64,000 nt of DNA from Streptomyces sp. NBC_00568 (GCF_026341855.1 NZ_JAPENW010000001.1:2294001-2358000); one strand, 5' to 3'. Shown: positions 21,597-33,850, numbered from the stretch's first letter. The notes: a model not told the origin generated them from the sequence alone. Translations and numbers: made by a program.

Positions 21597-21715
21597 AATA
21601 CTGCAGACCCTCGCCGCGAGGCGAAAAGGGCGCAGATTGCGGTGGCCGCTTACGGCTCCCCTTGCGGTCTGAAGGCACGCACGAGAGCCAGGGCACACCC
21701 CAGGCACAAGGTAAG

Positions 21716-21744
21716 AGCGTACCTACCTCACGGACTTCGGTCAA
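21716..21744 (-). promoter_or_regulatory. rpsL (str operon) promoter
   Basis: Minus-strand TTGACC (21744-21739), 17-bp spacer, TACGCT (21721-21716). Predicted start near 21709, giving a leader of about 190 nt. Confidence 0.65.
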
Positions 21745-21884
21745 AACAAATGCCGTGGTGCCCGACACGCCGGACTTCTCCCGATCCATTCTCGGGGCTC
21801 TTGACGCCTCTCGCAGCTTCTCACCGGTGAATGTCCCGGATTCGGTGCGCACGGCACACACTGGGTGAGTACGTTGACCGGTTG

Positions 21885-21899
21885 CTGTGCATCGGTCAC
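21885..21899 (+). promoter_or_regulatory. Crp-type inverted site in the promoter of the Crp-like gene
   Basis: CTGTGCA-TC-GGTCAC lies 44 bp before the regulator's ATG. It sits in the spacer of a TTGACC (21874-21879) promoter-like element. It closely matches the site at 22731-22747, suggesting autoregulation. Confidence 0.4.
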
Positions 21900-21942
21900 T
21901 GTGCGTCGGCCACGGTGCCGATCGGGGGACGGGGATGGACTC

Positions 21943-22644
21943 ATGACGGCTGCACCCTTAACCGGGGACGAGAGCCTGGACGACCGGGTGCCGTTCCTGG
22001 CACGCCTGGAGAGCGACGACCGCTCCGCGCTGCTGTCCCTCGGGCGCGAGCTGTCCTTCACGCCCCGGATGGTTCTCCTGCACCAGAGCGAACCGTCCTC
22101 GCACGTACTGATCGTGACGCACGGCTGGACGAAGGTGACGGCGTCCGCCGCCAACGGCTACGAGGCGCTGCTCGCGCTGCGGGGGCCCGGCGACATCGTC
22201 GGCGAGTCCGCCGCGCTCACCGGCCGGCCGCGCTCGGCGACGGTGACGGCCCTGGAACCGGTCCGCACGGTCGCGGTCGTACGCGAACACTTCACGGACT
22301 TCCTCGCCCGCTCCCCCGCCGTTTCCTTCGCCCTGCTCGGCCTCACCTCGGACCGCACCCGCGCCGCCGACCGCCGCCGCCTGGAGTTCGCCTCCATGAG
22401 CGTCCGCGAGCGCTTCGCGGCGCTCCTGCTCGACCTGGCCCGCACGAACGGCCGCCGCACGGAGGAGGGCGTCGAACTCTCCGTCCCGCTGAGCAAACAG
22501 GAGCTGGCGGGCTCGGTGGGGGCGTCCCGGGAGATGGTCCAGCGCCTGCTGAAGGAACTCCGCGAGCGGGACGCGGTACTGACAGGCCGGCGGACGATGG
22601 TGATCCTGCGGATGGACGTCCTGCGCCGGATCGCCCGGCGATGA
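21943..22644 (+). CDS. Crp/Fnr-family transcriptional regulator with intact cyclic-nucleotide cassette
   Basis: 233 aa from ATG 21943; an earlier ATG 26 codons upstream lacks a good site. The N-terminal cNMP-binding beta-roll contains a phosphate-binding cassette VGESAALTGRPRSATV (residues 86-101) with Glu88 and Arg97, very close to the cAMP-binding cassette of protein kinase A. A dimerisation helix and a C-terminal Crp-type HTH follow (VPLSKQELAGSVGASREMVQ, about residues 187-206). It is divergent from rpsL and immediately upstream of the cyclase-led operon on the same strand. Similar sites before both transcription units suggest it controls itself and the operon. Ligand unknown. Confidence 0.9.
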   Translation: MTAAPLTGDESLDDRVPFLARLESDDRSALLSLGRELSFTPRMVLLHQSEPSSHVLIVTHGWTKVTASAANGYEALLALRGPGDIVGESAALTGRPRSATVTALEPVRTVAVVREHFTDFLARSPAVSFALLGLTSDRTRAADRRRLEFASMSVRERFAALLLDLARTNGRRTEEGVELSVPLSKQELAGSVGASREMVQRLLKELRERDAVLTGRRTMVILRMDVLRRIARR

Positions 22645-22731
22645 CCGGGCCCGGCACGGAACACGGACGCCCCGACCCGGACGTGCGGGACTCCCCGGAC
22701 GGCTGAGCCGCCCGTGACTCCGGAACCCTTC

Positions 22732-22747
22732 TGTGCACACGGTCACA
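22732..22747 (+). promoter_or_regulatory. Crp-box-like site before the conflict operon
   Basis: TGTGC-ACACGG-TCACA, one mismatch from the canonical TGTGA-N6-TCACA, 85-100 bp before the cyclase-like start codon. The flanking bases are shared with 21885-21899. Confidence 0.5.
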
Positions 22748-22832
22748 CTTCGAGTGGGACATCCGCCCTCACACCCGGCCCACCGGTGACGCCAACCTGC
22801 ATGTCAGGCGAGGCCCCCACCGAAAGGCGACC

Positions 22833-23786
22833 ATGACCGACCCCGTGAGCCGGACGATCCTCCTGCTCGACATCGAGAAGTACAGCGACCGGGACGACGT
22901 CGAGCAGGCCTACCTGCGCCGGATGCTGTACGACATCACGGACCGCGCGCTGGAGAGCGCCGGCATCGACGAGCGCCTGCGCCTGCGGGCGGACCGCGGT
23001 GACTCGGTGATGGAGCTGATCGACGCCAACGCCTCGGTCACCGCGCTGCTGCGCGCCCTGCTCACCGAGGTGCCCGCCCAGCTCCGCGCGGTCAACCGGA
23101 TGGCTTCCAGCTCCGCCCAGATCCGGCTGCGCGGTGTCGTCGCCACCGGATACGTCGCCGTCGACGCGTACGACGGCTGGGTCGGCTCCGACCTCAACCA
23201 CGCCTGCCGGCTCCTCGACGCCGGACTGCTGCGCGCCGCCCTGCGGGAGCGGCCGAACGACTTCGCCCTGTGCGTCTCGGAGAGCGTGCACGCGGGGATC
23301 GTGCGGCACAACCACCCCGGTATCCCGGCGGACGGCTTCCACCCGGTGACGGTTGACAGCAAGAACGGACCCCTGCGGGCCTGGCTGCACGGCCCGGTTC
23401 CGCACGGGGCGGACGACCACGACGGCCACAGTGAAAAGGGGGGAGCCCCGGCGCCGGGCGGCTCGGGGGAGAGCCCGGCGCCGGGGCCGGGGGCCACGGG
23501 GGCCGGGGCCACGGGCCCGGGGCACACGGGAGCCGGGACCACGGGGGCCGGGGCGTCGCAGGTCACGGAGGCGGAAGCACCCGGGCCGGAAGCGGCCGGG
23601 CCTCAGGCGGAGCCCGCCCGGGCCGCCGCGCCTCCCGGGAACGTCGTCTTCAACTTCAACGGCGGCTCCCCCAGCTTCGGCGGCAGCCTCGTCGGAGGTG
23701 ACCAGCACGGCGTGTCCGGCGGCCAGGTCACCGGCGACGTCCACCTGGGCGGCAGCGGAAGCGGAAGCGGGGGTGAGTCCGCGTGA
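22833..23786 (+). CDS. Class III nucleotide-cyclase-like protein with Gly-rich C-terminal motif
   Basis: 317 aa. Residues 1-175 look like a compact class III cyclase fold: ILLLDIEKYSDRDD with Asp13 in strand 1, LRADRGDSVMEL with Asp57 in the beta hairpin, and GWVGSDLNHACRLLDAG with Asn122 and Arg126. These four positions correspond to the two metal-binding Asp and the transition-state Asn and Arg of active cyclases, so activity is possible. A Gly/Pro/Ala-rich linker (about 190-270) follows. Then comes a Gly-rich segment FNGGSPSFGGSLVGG that recurs in the next protein. The stop overlaps the next start by 4 bp (GTGA). Product nucleotide cannot be predicted. A pseudoenzyme sensor is the alternative. 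Confidence 0.75.
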   Translation: MTDPVSRTILLLDIEKYSDRDDVEQAYLRRMLYDITDRALESAGIDERLRLRADRGDSVMELIDANASVTALLRALLTEVPAQLRAVNRMASSSAQIRLRGVVATGYVAVDAYDGWVGSDLNHACRLLDAGLLRAALRERPNDFALCVSESVHAGIVRHNHPGIPADGFHPVTVDSKNGPLRAWLHGPVPHGADDHDGHSEKGGAPAPGGSGESPAPGPGATGAGATGPGHTGAGTTGAGASQVTEAEAPGPEAAGPQAEPARAAAPPGNVVFNFNGGSPSFGGSLVGGDQHGVSGGQVTGDVHLGGSGSGSGGESA

Positions 23787-25966
23787 CGGCGGCCCCGCCC
23801 GTGACACCGGACGCCTCCGACGACGTACCGCCGCCGGAGCCGAAGGCGCCGAGAGGACCGAGGGACCCGCGCCCGGCGCCCGAGGCGCGCACCGACCCCG
23901 GCGAGCCCGAGGAGCGGACCCAGGAGGCCAGGGCCGCACAGCGCGAGCTGGTCGCGCACACCCCGGGGTTCATCTTCAGCGAGGCCGCGTCCTTCGGCGG
24001 CAGCCTGGTAGGCGGGGCCCAGCACGGGGTCTCGGCGGGCGGCTCGGCCCGTGACGTGTTCATGGGCGGCAAGACGGAGATCCACCACCACGGGACGGCG
24101 TCCGCGCCGGAGGCGTACGCCTCGGGGGAGATCCCCCGGCAGCGGCTCGACGCGCTCGCCGGAGTCTTCGTCGAGGGCCCCTCCTTCGCCGCCGCCCTGG
24201 CCCGGCTGCGCGACGAGCGCGTCCTCGTCCTCGCCGGCGCCCACTCCACCGGCCGCTACGCCGCCGCGCTGATGCTCCTGCACCACCTGGGCGTTCCCGC
24301 CGTACACGCCCTGTCGGCCGAGACCGGCCCGGCGAACCTGGGCGCCCAGGTCTCCGCTCCCGGCGGACACGTCCTGCGCGATCTCCCGCTGAGCCGCAAC
24401 CGCCCGCTGCGGGACACCCACCTGTACGCGGCCCGCGACCGGCTCGCGAAGACCGACGGCTACCTGGTGGTGACCGTCGAGAACTCCCCGTTCCTGCTGG
24501 GGGTGGTCCCGTCCGGCTGGGAACCGCCGGAGGCGGCCGAGGTGCTGCGCGCCCACCTGGCCGACCTGCGGAAGGAGCCGGGAGACAGCGCCGGCCTGCT
24601 CGCCCTCGGCCCCGTGCGCGACTTCCTCTCCCGGGACGCCCACCGCCCCGCCGAGGTCGCCCGGTTCGCCGCGGAGGTCGCCCGTTACGACGGCGGCGAG
24701 GAAGCGGTGGCCCGCCTCGCCGACTTCGGGCACGCGGCGGTCGAGCAGCAGTGCCGGGAGTGGCTCAGCGACCCCGAGGCCACCCTGCGCGACAAGGCGT
24801 TCCTCATCTCGCTCGCCGTCTTCGACCAGGCGCCGTACGTGCTGGCCGCCGAACTCGCCGACAAGCTGTACGTGCACTTCCAGCGGCTCCAGCATCCCGA
24901 ACAGCCACCGGAGATCCCGGTGTTCGGGCTCGCCGCCGGGACCCGGCTGGAGCGGGCGCGGGCCGAGGGCGAAGTGCGGGACGAGGCCACCGAGTGGGGC
25001 TCGGTGCCGCAGTTCACCGCGTACTTCAAGAAGGAGAACACGCCGGGTCTCCTGCTCGGCGAGGTCTGGACGGGCCACCCCTCGGCACGGCCCGCGCTGG
25101 TCTCCTGGCTGAAGGAGCTGGCCCGCGACAGCCGTCCGGTCGTCCGGACCCGGGCCGCCGCGGCCACCGCGCTGCTCGCCCGCGCCGACCTGCCCTCGGC
25201 GGTGGCGCTGCTGATCGACGGCTGGGCGGTGTCGAAGGCCTTCGGCCCCCGCGTCACCGCCGCGAACACCCTCACGCTCGCCCAGCTCCTCGACGCGCCC
25301 GTCGTGCTGCGCCTGCTCACCCAGTGGTGCACGGACACCCACTGGGCCCGCCGCTGGACCGCGATCCGCGCCTTCGGCCTGCTCACCCCGCTGCGCCCGG
25401 ACCTCGCGGGCCCGGCGCTGAGCGCGCTCGCCGCCCGCGCCCGTGCCGGGGACAGCGGCGAGACCGAGGCGAACAACCTGATCGACTCGACGGCCCTGCT
25501 GCTCTCGGTGGGCGCCCGGCGCGGCGAGATGCTCTCCGAGCTGGTGCGCCTGCTCCACCACGACACGGCCTCCGTCCGCGCGCTCGCGCTGGGAGCGTTC
25601 GTGCGCGCCTGCGACAACGCCGAGGAGGGCGCGCTCGTCGAGTGGTACGCCGACACGGGCATGTACGAGGAGGACTCGGCCCGTGACCTGGCCACCCTCT
25701 GGCGGACGGCCCTCGGCGACCGCGGGCACACCCGTGGCGCCCTGTACGCCCTGCACACCTGGGTGCACCTGGCCGAGGTCCGGGCGGACGTCGCCCAGGC
25801 CCTGGAGCTGCTGCTGCCCGCGCTGGTCGTCACGGCGGACGACCGCAAACGCCTGAGCCACGAGCTGCTCAACCTGCGCGCCCCGGACGGCGGCCCGCGC
25901 CCACCGGCGGCCGACCGCCTGCTCGGCCTCCTGATCCCCTCCACCCCAGATCCATCGAGGAGTTGA
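23783..25966 (+). CDS. Degenerate STAND/AAA-like protein with helical (HEAT-like) repeats
   Basis: 727 aa. After a Pro-rich start, residues about 60-100 hold the Gly-rich segment SFGGSLVGGAQHGVSAGG, nearly the same as in the preceding protein. Around residues 146-160, VLVLAGAHSTGRYAAALM resembles a Walker A loop with Arg replacing the catalytic Lys. The following strand (DGYLVVTVEN) could be a Walker B-like strand without acidic pair. From about 300 to the end the protein is Ala/Leu-rich antiparallel helices (VRTRAAAATALLARADLPSA, VRALALGAFVRACDNAEEGA) typical of HEAT/TPR-type repeats. This matches an inactive STAND-type sensor. The family was not identified by search. Confidence 0.65.
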   Translation: MTAAPPVTPDASDDVPPPEPKAPRGPRDPRPAPEARTDPGEPEERTQEARAAQRELVAHTPGFIFSEAASFGGSLVGGAQHGVSAGGSARDVFMGGKTEIHHHGTASAPEAYASGEIPRQRLDALAGVFVEGPSFAAALARLRDERVLVLAGAHSTGRYAAALMLLHHLGVPAVHALSAETGPANLGAQVSAPGGHVLRDLPLSRNRPLRDTHLYAARDRLAKTDGYLVVTVENSPFLLGVVPSGWEPPEAAEVLRAHLADLRKEPGDSAGLLALGPVRDFLSRDAHRPAEVARFAAEVARYDGGEEAVARLADFGHAAVEQQCREWLSDPEATLRDKAFLISLAVFDQAPYVLAAELADKLYVHFQRLQHPEQPPEIPVFGLAAGTRLERARAEGEVRDEATEWGSVPQFTAYFKKENTPGLLLGEVWTGHPSARPALVSWLKELARDSRPVVRTRAAAATALLARADLPSAVALLIDGWAVSKAFGPRVTAANTLTLAQLLDAPVVLRLLTQWCTDTHWARRWTAIRAFGLLTPLRPDLAGPALSALAARARAGDSGETEANNLIDSTALLLSVGARRGEMLSELVRLLHHDTASVRALALGAFVRACDNAEEGALVEWYADTGMYEEDSARDLATLWRTALGDRGHTRGALYALHTWVHLAEVRADVAQALELLLPALVVTADDRKRLSHELLNLRAPDGGPRPPAADRLLGLLIPSTPDPSRS

Positions 25967-25969
25967 ACC

Positions 25970-27499
25970 ATGGCGGAGTTCCGCCGTCAGCCGGAGTGGC
26001 AGCAGGACGCCAACCGGCACACCACGCTCATCGACCCGGTGCTCACCGTGCGGCCGATCGCGCGCTTCGACTACACCGTCCGCCGCTCGGTCACCGCGAT
26101 CGACCACGCGCTGGTCTTCGTCACCGCGAAGGGCTCGTACGACGTCTACATGCCGCCGCACCGGCCGAGCCGCGCGGACGCGGCCACCCGGCGCTACACC
26201 TCCGTCTACGAGGTGGACATGGGCAGCCATCCCGTGCAGCTCGCCCTGGAGGTGCCGAGCGACGACGACGCGTTCTCCTTCGGCGCCACCGCCGATCTGA
26301 CCTGGCGGGTCGCGGACCCGATCGCGTACGTGGCGAGCGGTGAGCGCGATGTGCCGACGCGGCTCACCCGTGAACTGCACCAGCTCGCGCGGCCGGTGAG
26401 CCGGGCCTTCTCCATCGAGGACAGCCCGGCCGCCGAGCGCGCGGTACAGCAGGCCGTGGAGACGGGCGGTTTCGCCGCGGGCATCGGGCTCGCCGTCACC
26501 TGTGTCGTACGCCTGCGGCTGGACGACGAGGCGATCGCGCACCGGCGACGGCAGCGGAGCCTGCGCTACGAGTCCGACATGCTCGACCCCGAGCACGAGT
26601 TCCGGCTCCGGCTGGCCCGGCAGCAGCACGAGCTGGAGGTGCTGCGCCAGCAGCAGGACCACCATCTGATCACCGAGAAGATCAACTTCTACCAGTACCA
26701 CCTCCAGCACGGGGGCGTCGCCGCCTGGGCCCTGCATCTCGCCCAGCACCCCGAGGACACCAGGATGGTCATCGGGTCCATCCAGAAGGACCAGCTGTCC
26801 ATCATCAGAGGACAGCTCCAGGTCATCGCCGGGGACACCCTGGAGGACTTCCAGAAGGCGGAGTCGGCCCGTTCGACCCTGCGCGCCGTCGACGAGCTGA
26901 TCCAGCAGCAGACGCCTCCGGCGCCGCGGGACGGGCAGGGGGCACTGCCGGCCGGGGCGACACCCGGACAGCCGCAGAGCCCGCCCCAGCCGCCGTATCC
27001 GGGCCAGTCGCCCTACCCCGGCCAGTCCCTGCAGCCGCCGTACGCCGGAGAGCCCCCGTACGGCGGCCCGGCCCCGTACGCCGGACAGCCCCCGTACGCG
27101 GGCGGGCAGCCTCCGTCCGCCGGGCAGCCCCCCTACGCGGGCGCCCAGCCGCCGTACACGGGACAGCCGCCGTACACGGGACAGGCGCCGTACGCCGGCG
27201 GTCACGCGCCGTACGCCGACGACCGGACCCTGTACGGCGGACAGCCGCCCCACGCGGGCGCCCAGCCGCCGTACGCCGGCGGTCCGGACACCGCGGCCGC
27301 CGGGGTGCCGGGGCAGGTCGGCGGCCCCGCTCCGTACGGACAGCCCTCCACGACGCCCTACGCCGCCGATGGACCGGCTCCCGCCGTGCCCCCGGTGCCC
27401 GGGGGCCCCGAGAGCGCCCGGACCGCCGTGCCGCCCGCCACGCCGTTCGCGGCGCCCGCCTCGGCACGGCAGGACACTCCAGGGGACGAGCCCGCGTGA
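25970..27499 (+). CDS. SPFH/band-7-like protein with PPYAG-repeat tail
   Basis: 509 aa, ATG 3 bp after the previous stop. The first 200 residues show a mixed alpha/beta domain ending in a long charged coiled coil (EHEFRLRLARQQHELEVLRQ, then QQQDHHLITEKINFYQYHLQ), as in SPFH (stomatin/flotillin-like) proteins; no N-terminal membrane anchor is visible. From about residue 325 on, the tail is built of repeated PPYAG/PYPGQ units, a long low-complexity Pro/Tyr/Gly region. SPFH proteins scaffold membrane microdomains and often accompany membrane proteases. Here an M48 protease is encoded two genes downstream. Its stop overlaps the next start by 4 bp. Confidence 0.65.
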   Translation: MAEFRRQPEWQQDANRHTTLIDPVLTVRPIARFDYTVRRSVTAIDHALVFVTAKGSYDVYMPPHRPSRADAATRRYTSVYEVDMGSHPVQLALEVPSDDDAFSFGATADLTWRVADPIAYVASGERDVPTRLTRELHQLARPVSRAFSIEDSPAAERAVQQAVETGGFAAGIGLAVTCVVRLRLDDEAIAHRRRQRSLRYESDMLDPEHEFRLRLARQQHELEVLRQQQDHHLITEKINFYQYHLQHGGVAAWALHLAQHPEDTRMVIGSIQKDQLSIIRGQLQVIAGDTLEDFQKAESARSTLRAVDELIQQQTPPAPRDGQGALPAGATPGQPQSPPQPPYPGQSPYPGQSLQPPYAGEPPYGGPAPYAGQPPYAGGQPPSAGQPPYAGAQPPYTGQPPYTGQAPYAGGHAPYADDRTLYGGQPPHAGAQPPYAGGPDTAAAGVPGQVGGPAPYGQPSTTPYAADGPAPAVPPVPGGPESARTAVPPATPFAAPASARQDTPGDEPA

Positions 27500-28233
27500 C
27501 CACACCCGACACGGCGCGGCCACCCGCGCCCACGGCTCCGCCGACCCCTGCCAACCCGCAGACGCCCGCCAATCCGCAGACGCCCGCCGGCCTGCCGACA
27601 CCCGTCACTCCGCCGACACCCGCCGGCCTGCCGACTCTCGCCGACCCTCCGACACCCGCCGACCCGCAGACGCCCGCCGACCCGCCGCCGGACCCGCCGC
27701 CGCCGGACCCGCCGCTGCCGGACCCGTCCTCGCCCCCTTCCGGGGCCGGTGGCCGCACCGCCGAGCGGCTGCTGACCGAGCTGCGCGGCGAGATAGCCCG
27801 GGCCGACAGCAAGGCCTCCGTCCTCGTGGCGGCGCTCGGGATGACAGCCGGGGTGTTCAGCGCGCTGCTCGCCGGACGCGGCTGGACACCGACCGAGCTG
27901 TCCCGGGCCGGGACGGGCCTGTGGTGGACCGGGGCGGCGGCTCTGGGACTGTCCCTGTTCGCGCTGCTGCTCGCCGTGCTCCCCCGCTACCGCCGCGGCA
28001 CCTGGGCCCCGGGCCGGCCTCTCTGCTACTTCGGCGACATCCAGCAGGCCGTACGCGAGGGCCGGCTGGCCACCGCGCTGGCCGACACCGACCGCGATCC
28101 CGCCGCCGGACTCACGGCGGCGCTCATCGAGACCAGCCGCATCGCCGCCCGCAAGCACCAGTGGATCCGAACCGGCCTGATCGCCTTCTGCGCCGGCACC
28201 GCCCTGCTGCCGACCGCGCTGCTCATCGGCTGA
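27496..28233 (+). CDS. Pycsar-effector-like (PycTM/DUF5706) membrane protein
   Basis: 245 aa. Residues 1-85 are a Pro/Thr-rich low-complexity tail (TPANPQTPANPQTPAGLPTP). Then a helix ELRGEIARADSKASVLVAAL leads into transmembrane helix 1 (LGMTAGVFSALLAG). Helix 2 is WWTGAAALGLSLFALLLAVL. A helical stretch SRIAARKHQWIRTGL leads into helix 3 (IAFCAGTALLPTALLIG). The order E-x4-AD-KAS + TM + TM + RKH-W-R + TM is the pattern of the PycTM (DUF5706) domain, the membrane-disrupting effector of Pycsar cyclic-nucleotide defence systems. Together with the cyclase-like gene four positions upstream, this supports a defence role. GTG start overlaps the SPFH gene. Confidence 0.78.
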   Translation: MTTPDTARPPAPTAPPTPANPQTPANPQTPAGLPTPVTPPTPAGLPTLADPPTPADPQTPADPPPDPPPPDPPLPDPSSPPSGAGGRTAERLLTELRGEIARADSKASVLVAALGMTAGVFSALLAGRGWTPTELSRAGTGLWWTGAAALGLSLFALLLAVLPRYRRGTWAPGRPLCYFGDIQQAVREGRLATALADTDRDPAAGLTAALIETSRIAARKHQWIRTGLIAFCAGTALLPTALLIG

Positions 28234-28273
28234 CGTCCCGCATCGGCTGACGTCCCTCATCGAAGGAGCCCTC

Positions 28274-29827
28274 ATGTCCCAGCCCCCGGGCCCGTCCCCC
28301 GCCTCCCCCGAGCCCCCGTATCCGGGAGCCGCCACTCCGCAGCCCCCGTACCCCGGAGCATCCGCTCCACCGCCCCCGTACCCGGGAGCCGCCTCCCCGC
28401 CACCCCAGTACCCCGCGGCCTCCGCTCCCCCACCGCAGTACCCCGGAAGCCCCGGGACGGGCGGACCGGAGCCCCAGTACCCCGGTACGGGAAGCCACCC
28501 GCCCCAGTACCCAGGAGCTGGTGGCCCCGCGCCCCAGTACCCCGGCGCCGGAGGCCACCCGCCCCAATACCCCGGAGCCGGAGGCCCCGCACCCCAGTAC
28601 CCGGACGCGGAAGGCCACCCCCCGCAATACCCGGGAGCCGGAGGCCCCGCACCCCAGTACCCCGGTGCCGGAGGAGGCTCGGCCTCCCCGTACCCCGGAG
28701 CCGGAGGAGGCCCCGCGCCCCAGTACCCGGGCTCCGCCGCGCCGGGCTCCGCCTCCCCGGGCGCCACCCACCAGCAGACGGCCACCCCGCCGCAGTACCC
28801 GGGGCCCGACCCGCGGTACCCGGGGCAGCAGCCGCAACCGGCGCCCTTCGTCCCGCGGCCCGCCACCGCGCCCGACGACCTCGACTACCGCCACCAGGGC
28901 TCACGCGTTCATCTGGCGAGCCATCAGCGGGGCGCCGACGCCACCGCCATCGGGCAGCTGGCGACACAGATCCCGGGGTTCCTGGTGAGCCTCGCCGTGG
29001 TCTCGTCCCTCGCGCTGGGCATGTTCGGCACGGCCGTGGGCTGGGTGGTCGTGGTGGCCTGGCTGGCCTCGGGCGCGCTCGTCTTCCACCGTCCCACCGA
29101 GCTGCGCTTCGCCCGGCACGTGCTCAAGCTGCGGGCGCCGCTGGCCGAGGAACGGGCCCGGCTGGAGCCGATCTGGCGGGAGGTCACCGCCCGGGCGGGC
29201 ATCGAGGCGAACACCTACGAGCTGATGGTGGAGAACAGCGACGACCTGAACGCGGTCGCGGCCGCCGGCCATGTCGTCGGCGTCACCACGTACTCCCTCA
29301 ACCGGATTCCCAGCAGCAACCTCGCGGCCGTACTCGCCCATGAGCTCGGCCACCACACCGGCGGTCACGCCTGGGCAGGGCTCCTCGGCTACTGGTACTC
29401 GCTGCCCGGACGGCTCGCGTGGGCGTTCACCCGCGTGCTGGCGAGAATCGCGCTCGCCGTCGCGGGAGTCTTCTCGGCGGCCGCGACCGGACTCCTGATC
29501 CTCTTCATGGGGATGTTCGTGCTCGCCGGGTTCCTCGTCGCCTGGTACATCACCGTCCCCCTCGTCGTCGCGCCCTACCTCCTCGCCTACGCGGGACGCC
29601 TCGGCGAACTGCGCGCCGACCAGCAGGCCGCGGCCCTCGGCTTCGCGCCCGAGATGGCCCAGGTCCTGCACCACTTCCAGGCCGAGGAGGACGCCGCGAA
29701 GGCGTACGCCGTCACTCAGGGCAAGAAGCTCAAGGAGCCCGGCGGCCTCGCCAGGCTGCTGTCCACCCACCCCGACAACTACACCCGGCTGCGCGCGCTG
29801 GAGCCGTATCTGCAGCTCCCTCGCTAG
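28274..29827 (+). CDS. Membrane M48 zinc metalloprotease with PQYPGAGG-repeat N-terminus
   Basis: 517 aa. Residues 1-190 consist of more than 20 PxYPG(A)GG-like repeats. About 235-285 hold two membrane helices (FLVSLAVVSSLALGMFGTAV). The protease domain follows: zinc-binding HELGHH (His356, Glu357, His360) and the third ligand Glu445 in GELRADQQAAALG, as in M48 peptidases. More membrane helices (FSAAATGLLILFMGMFVLAG) lie between these motifs. The C-terminus STHPDNYTRLRALEPYL resembles the STHP element of HtpX/M48. Last gene of the operon, 40 bp after the PycTM gene. It could process the effector or a membrane substrate. Confidence 0.88.
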   Translation: MSQPPGPSPASPEPPYPGAATPQPPYPGASAPPPPYPGAASPPPQYPAASAPPPQYPGSPGTGGPEPQYPGTGSHPPQYPGAGGPAPQYPGAGGHPPQYPGAGGPAPQYPDAEGHPPQYPGAGGPAPQYPGAGGGSASPYPGAGGGPAPQYPGSAAPGSASPGATHQQTATPPQYPGPDPRYPGQQPQPAPFVPRPATAPDDLDYRHQGSRVHLASHQRGADATAIGQLATQIPGFLVSLAVVSSLALGMFGTAVGWVVVVAWLASGALVFHRPTELRFARHVLKLRAPLAEERARLEPIWREVTARAGIEANTYELMVENSDDLNAVAAAGHVVGVTTYSLNRIPSSNLAAVLAHELGHHTGGHAWAGLLGYWYSLPGRLAWAFTRVLARIALAVAGVFSAAATGLLILFMGMFVLAGFLVAWYITVPLVVAPYLLAYAGRLGELRADQQAAALGFAPEMAQVLHHFQAEEDAAKAYAVTQGKKLKEPGGLARLLSTHPDNYTRLRALEPYLQLPR

Positions 29828-29885
29828 GACACGCCAGGACTGGTCCGCCAGGACAGGACAGGCACTCGGCGGGCCGAGGAACGCC

Positions 29886-29922
29886 GAAGGGCGGTCACCC
29901 CCATCGGGGATGACCGCCCTTC
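29886..29922. terminator. Bidirectional terminator between the M48 gene and rpoC
   Basis: 12-bp stem GAAGGGCGGTCA/TGACCGCCCTTC with an internal CCCC-ATC-GGGG, 29 bp before the rpoC stop and 59 bp after the M48 stop. The genes are convergent and it could serve both. Confidence 0.82.
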
Positions 29923-29950
29923 GTACTACCTACTGCCTACTGCCTACCGC

Positions 29951-33850
<3,900 letters not shown>

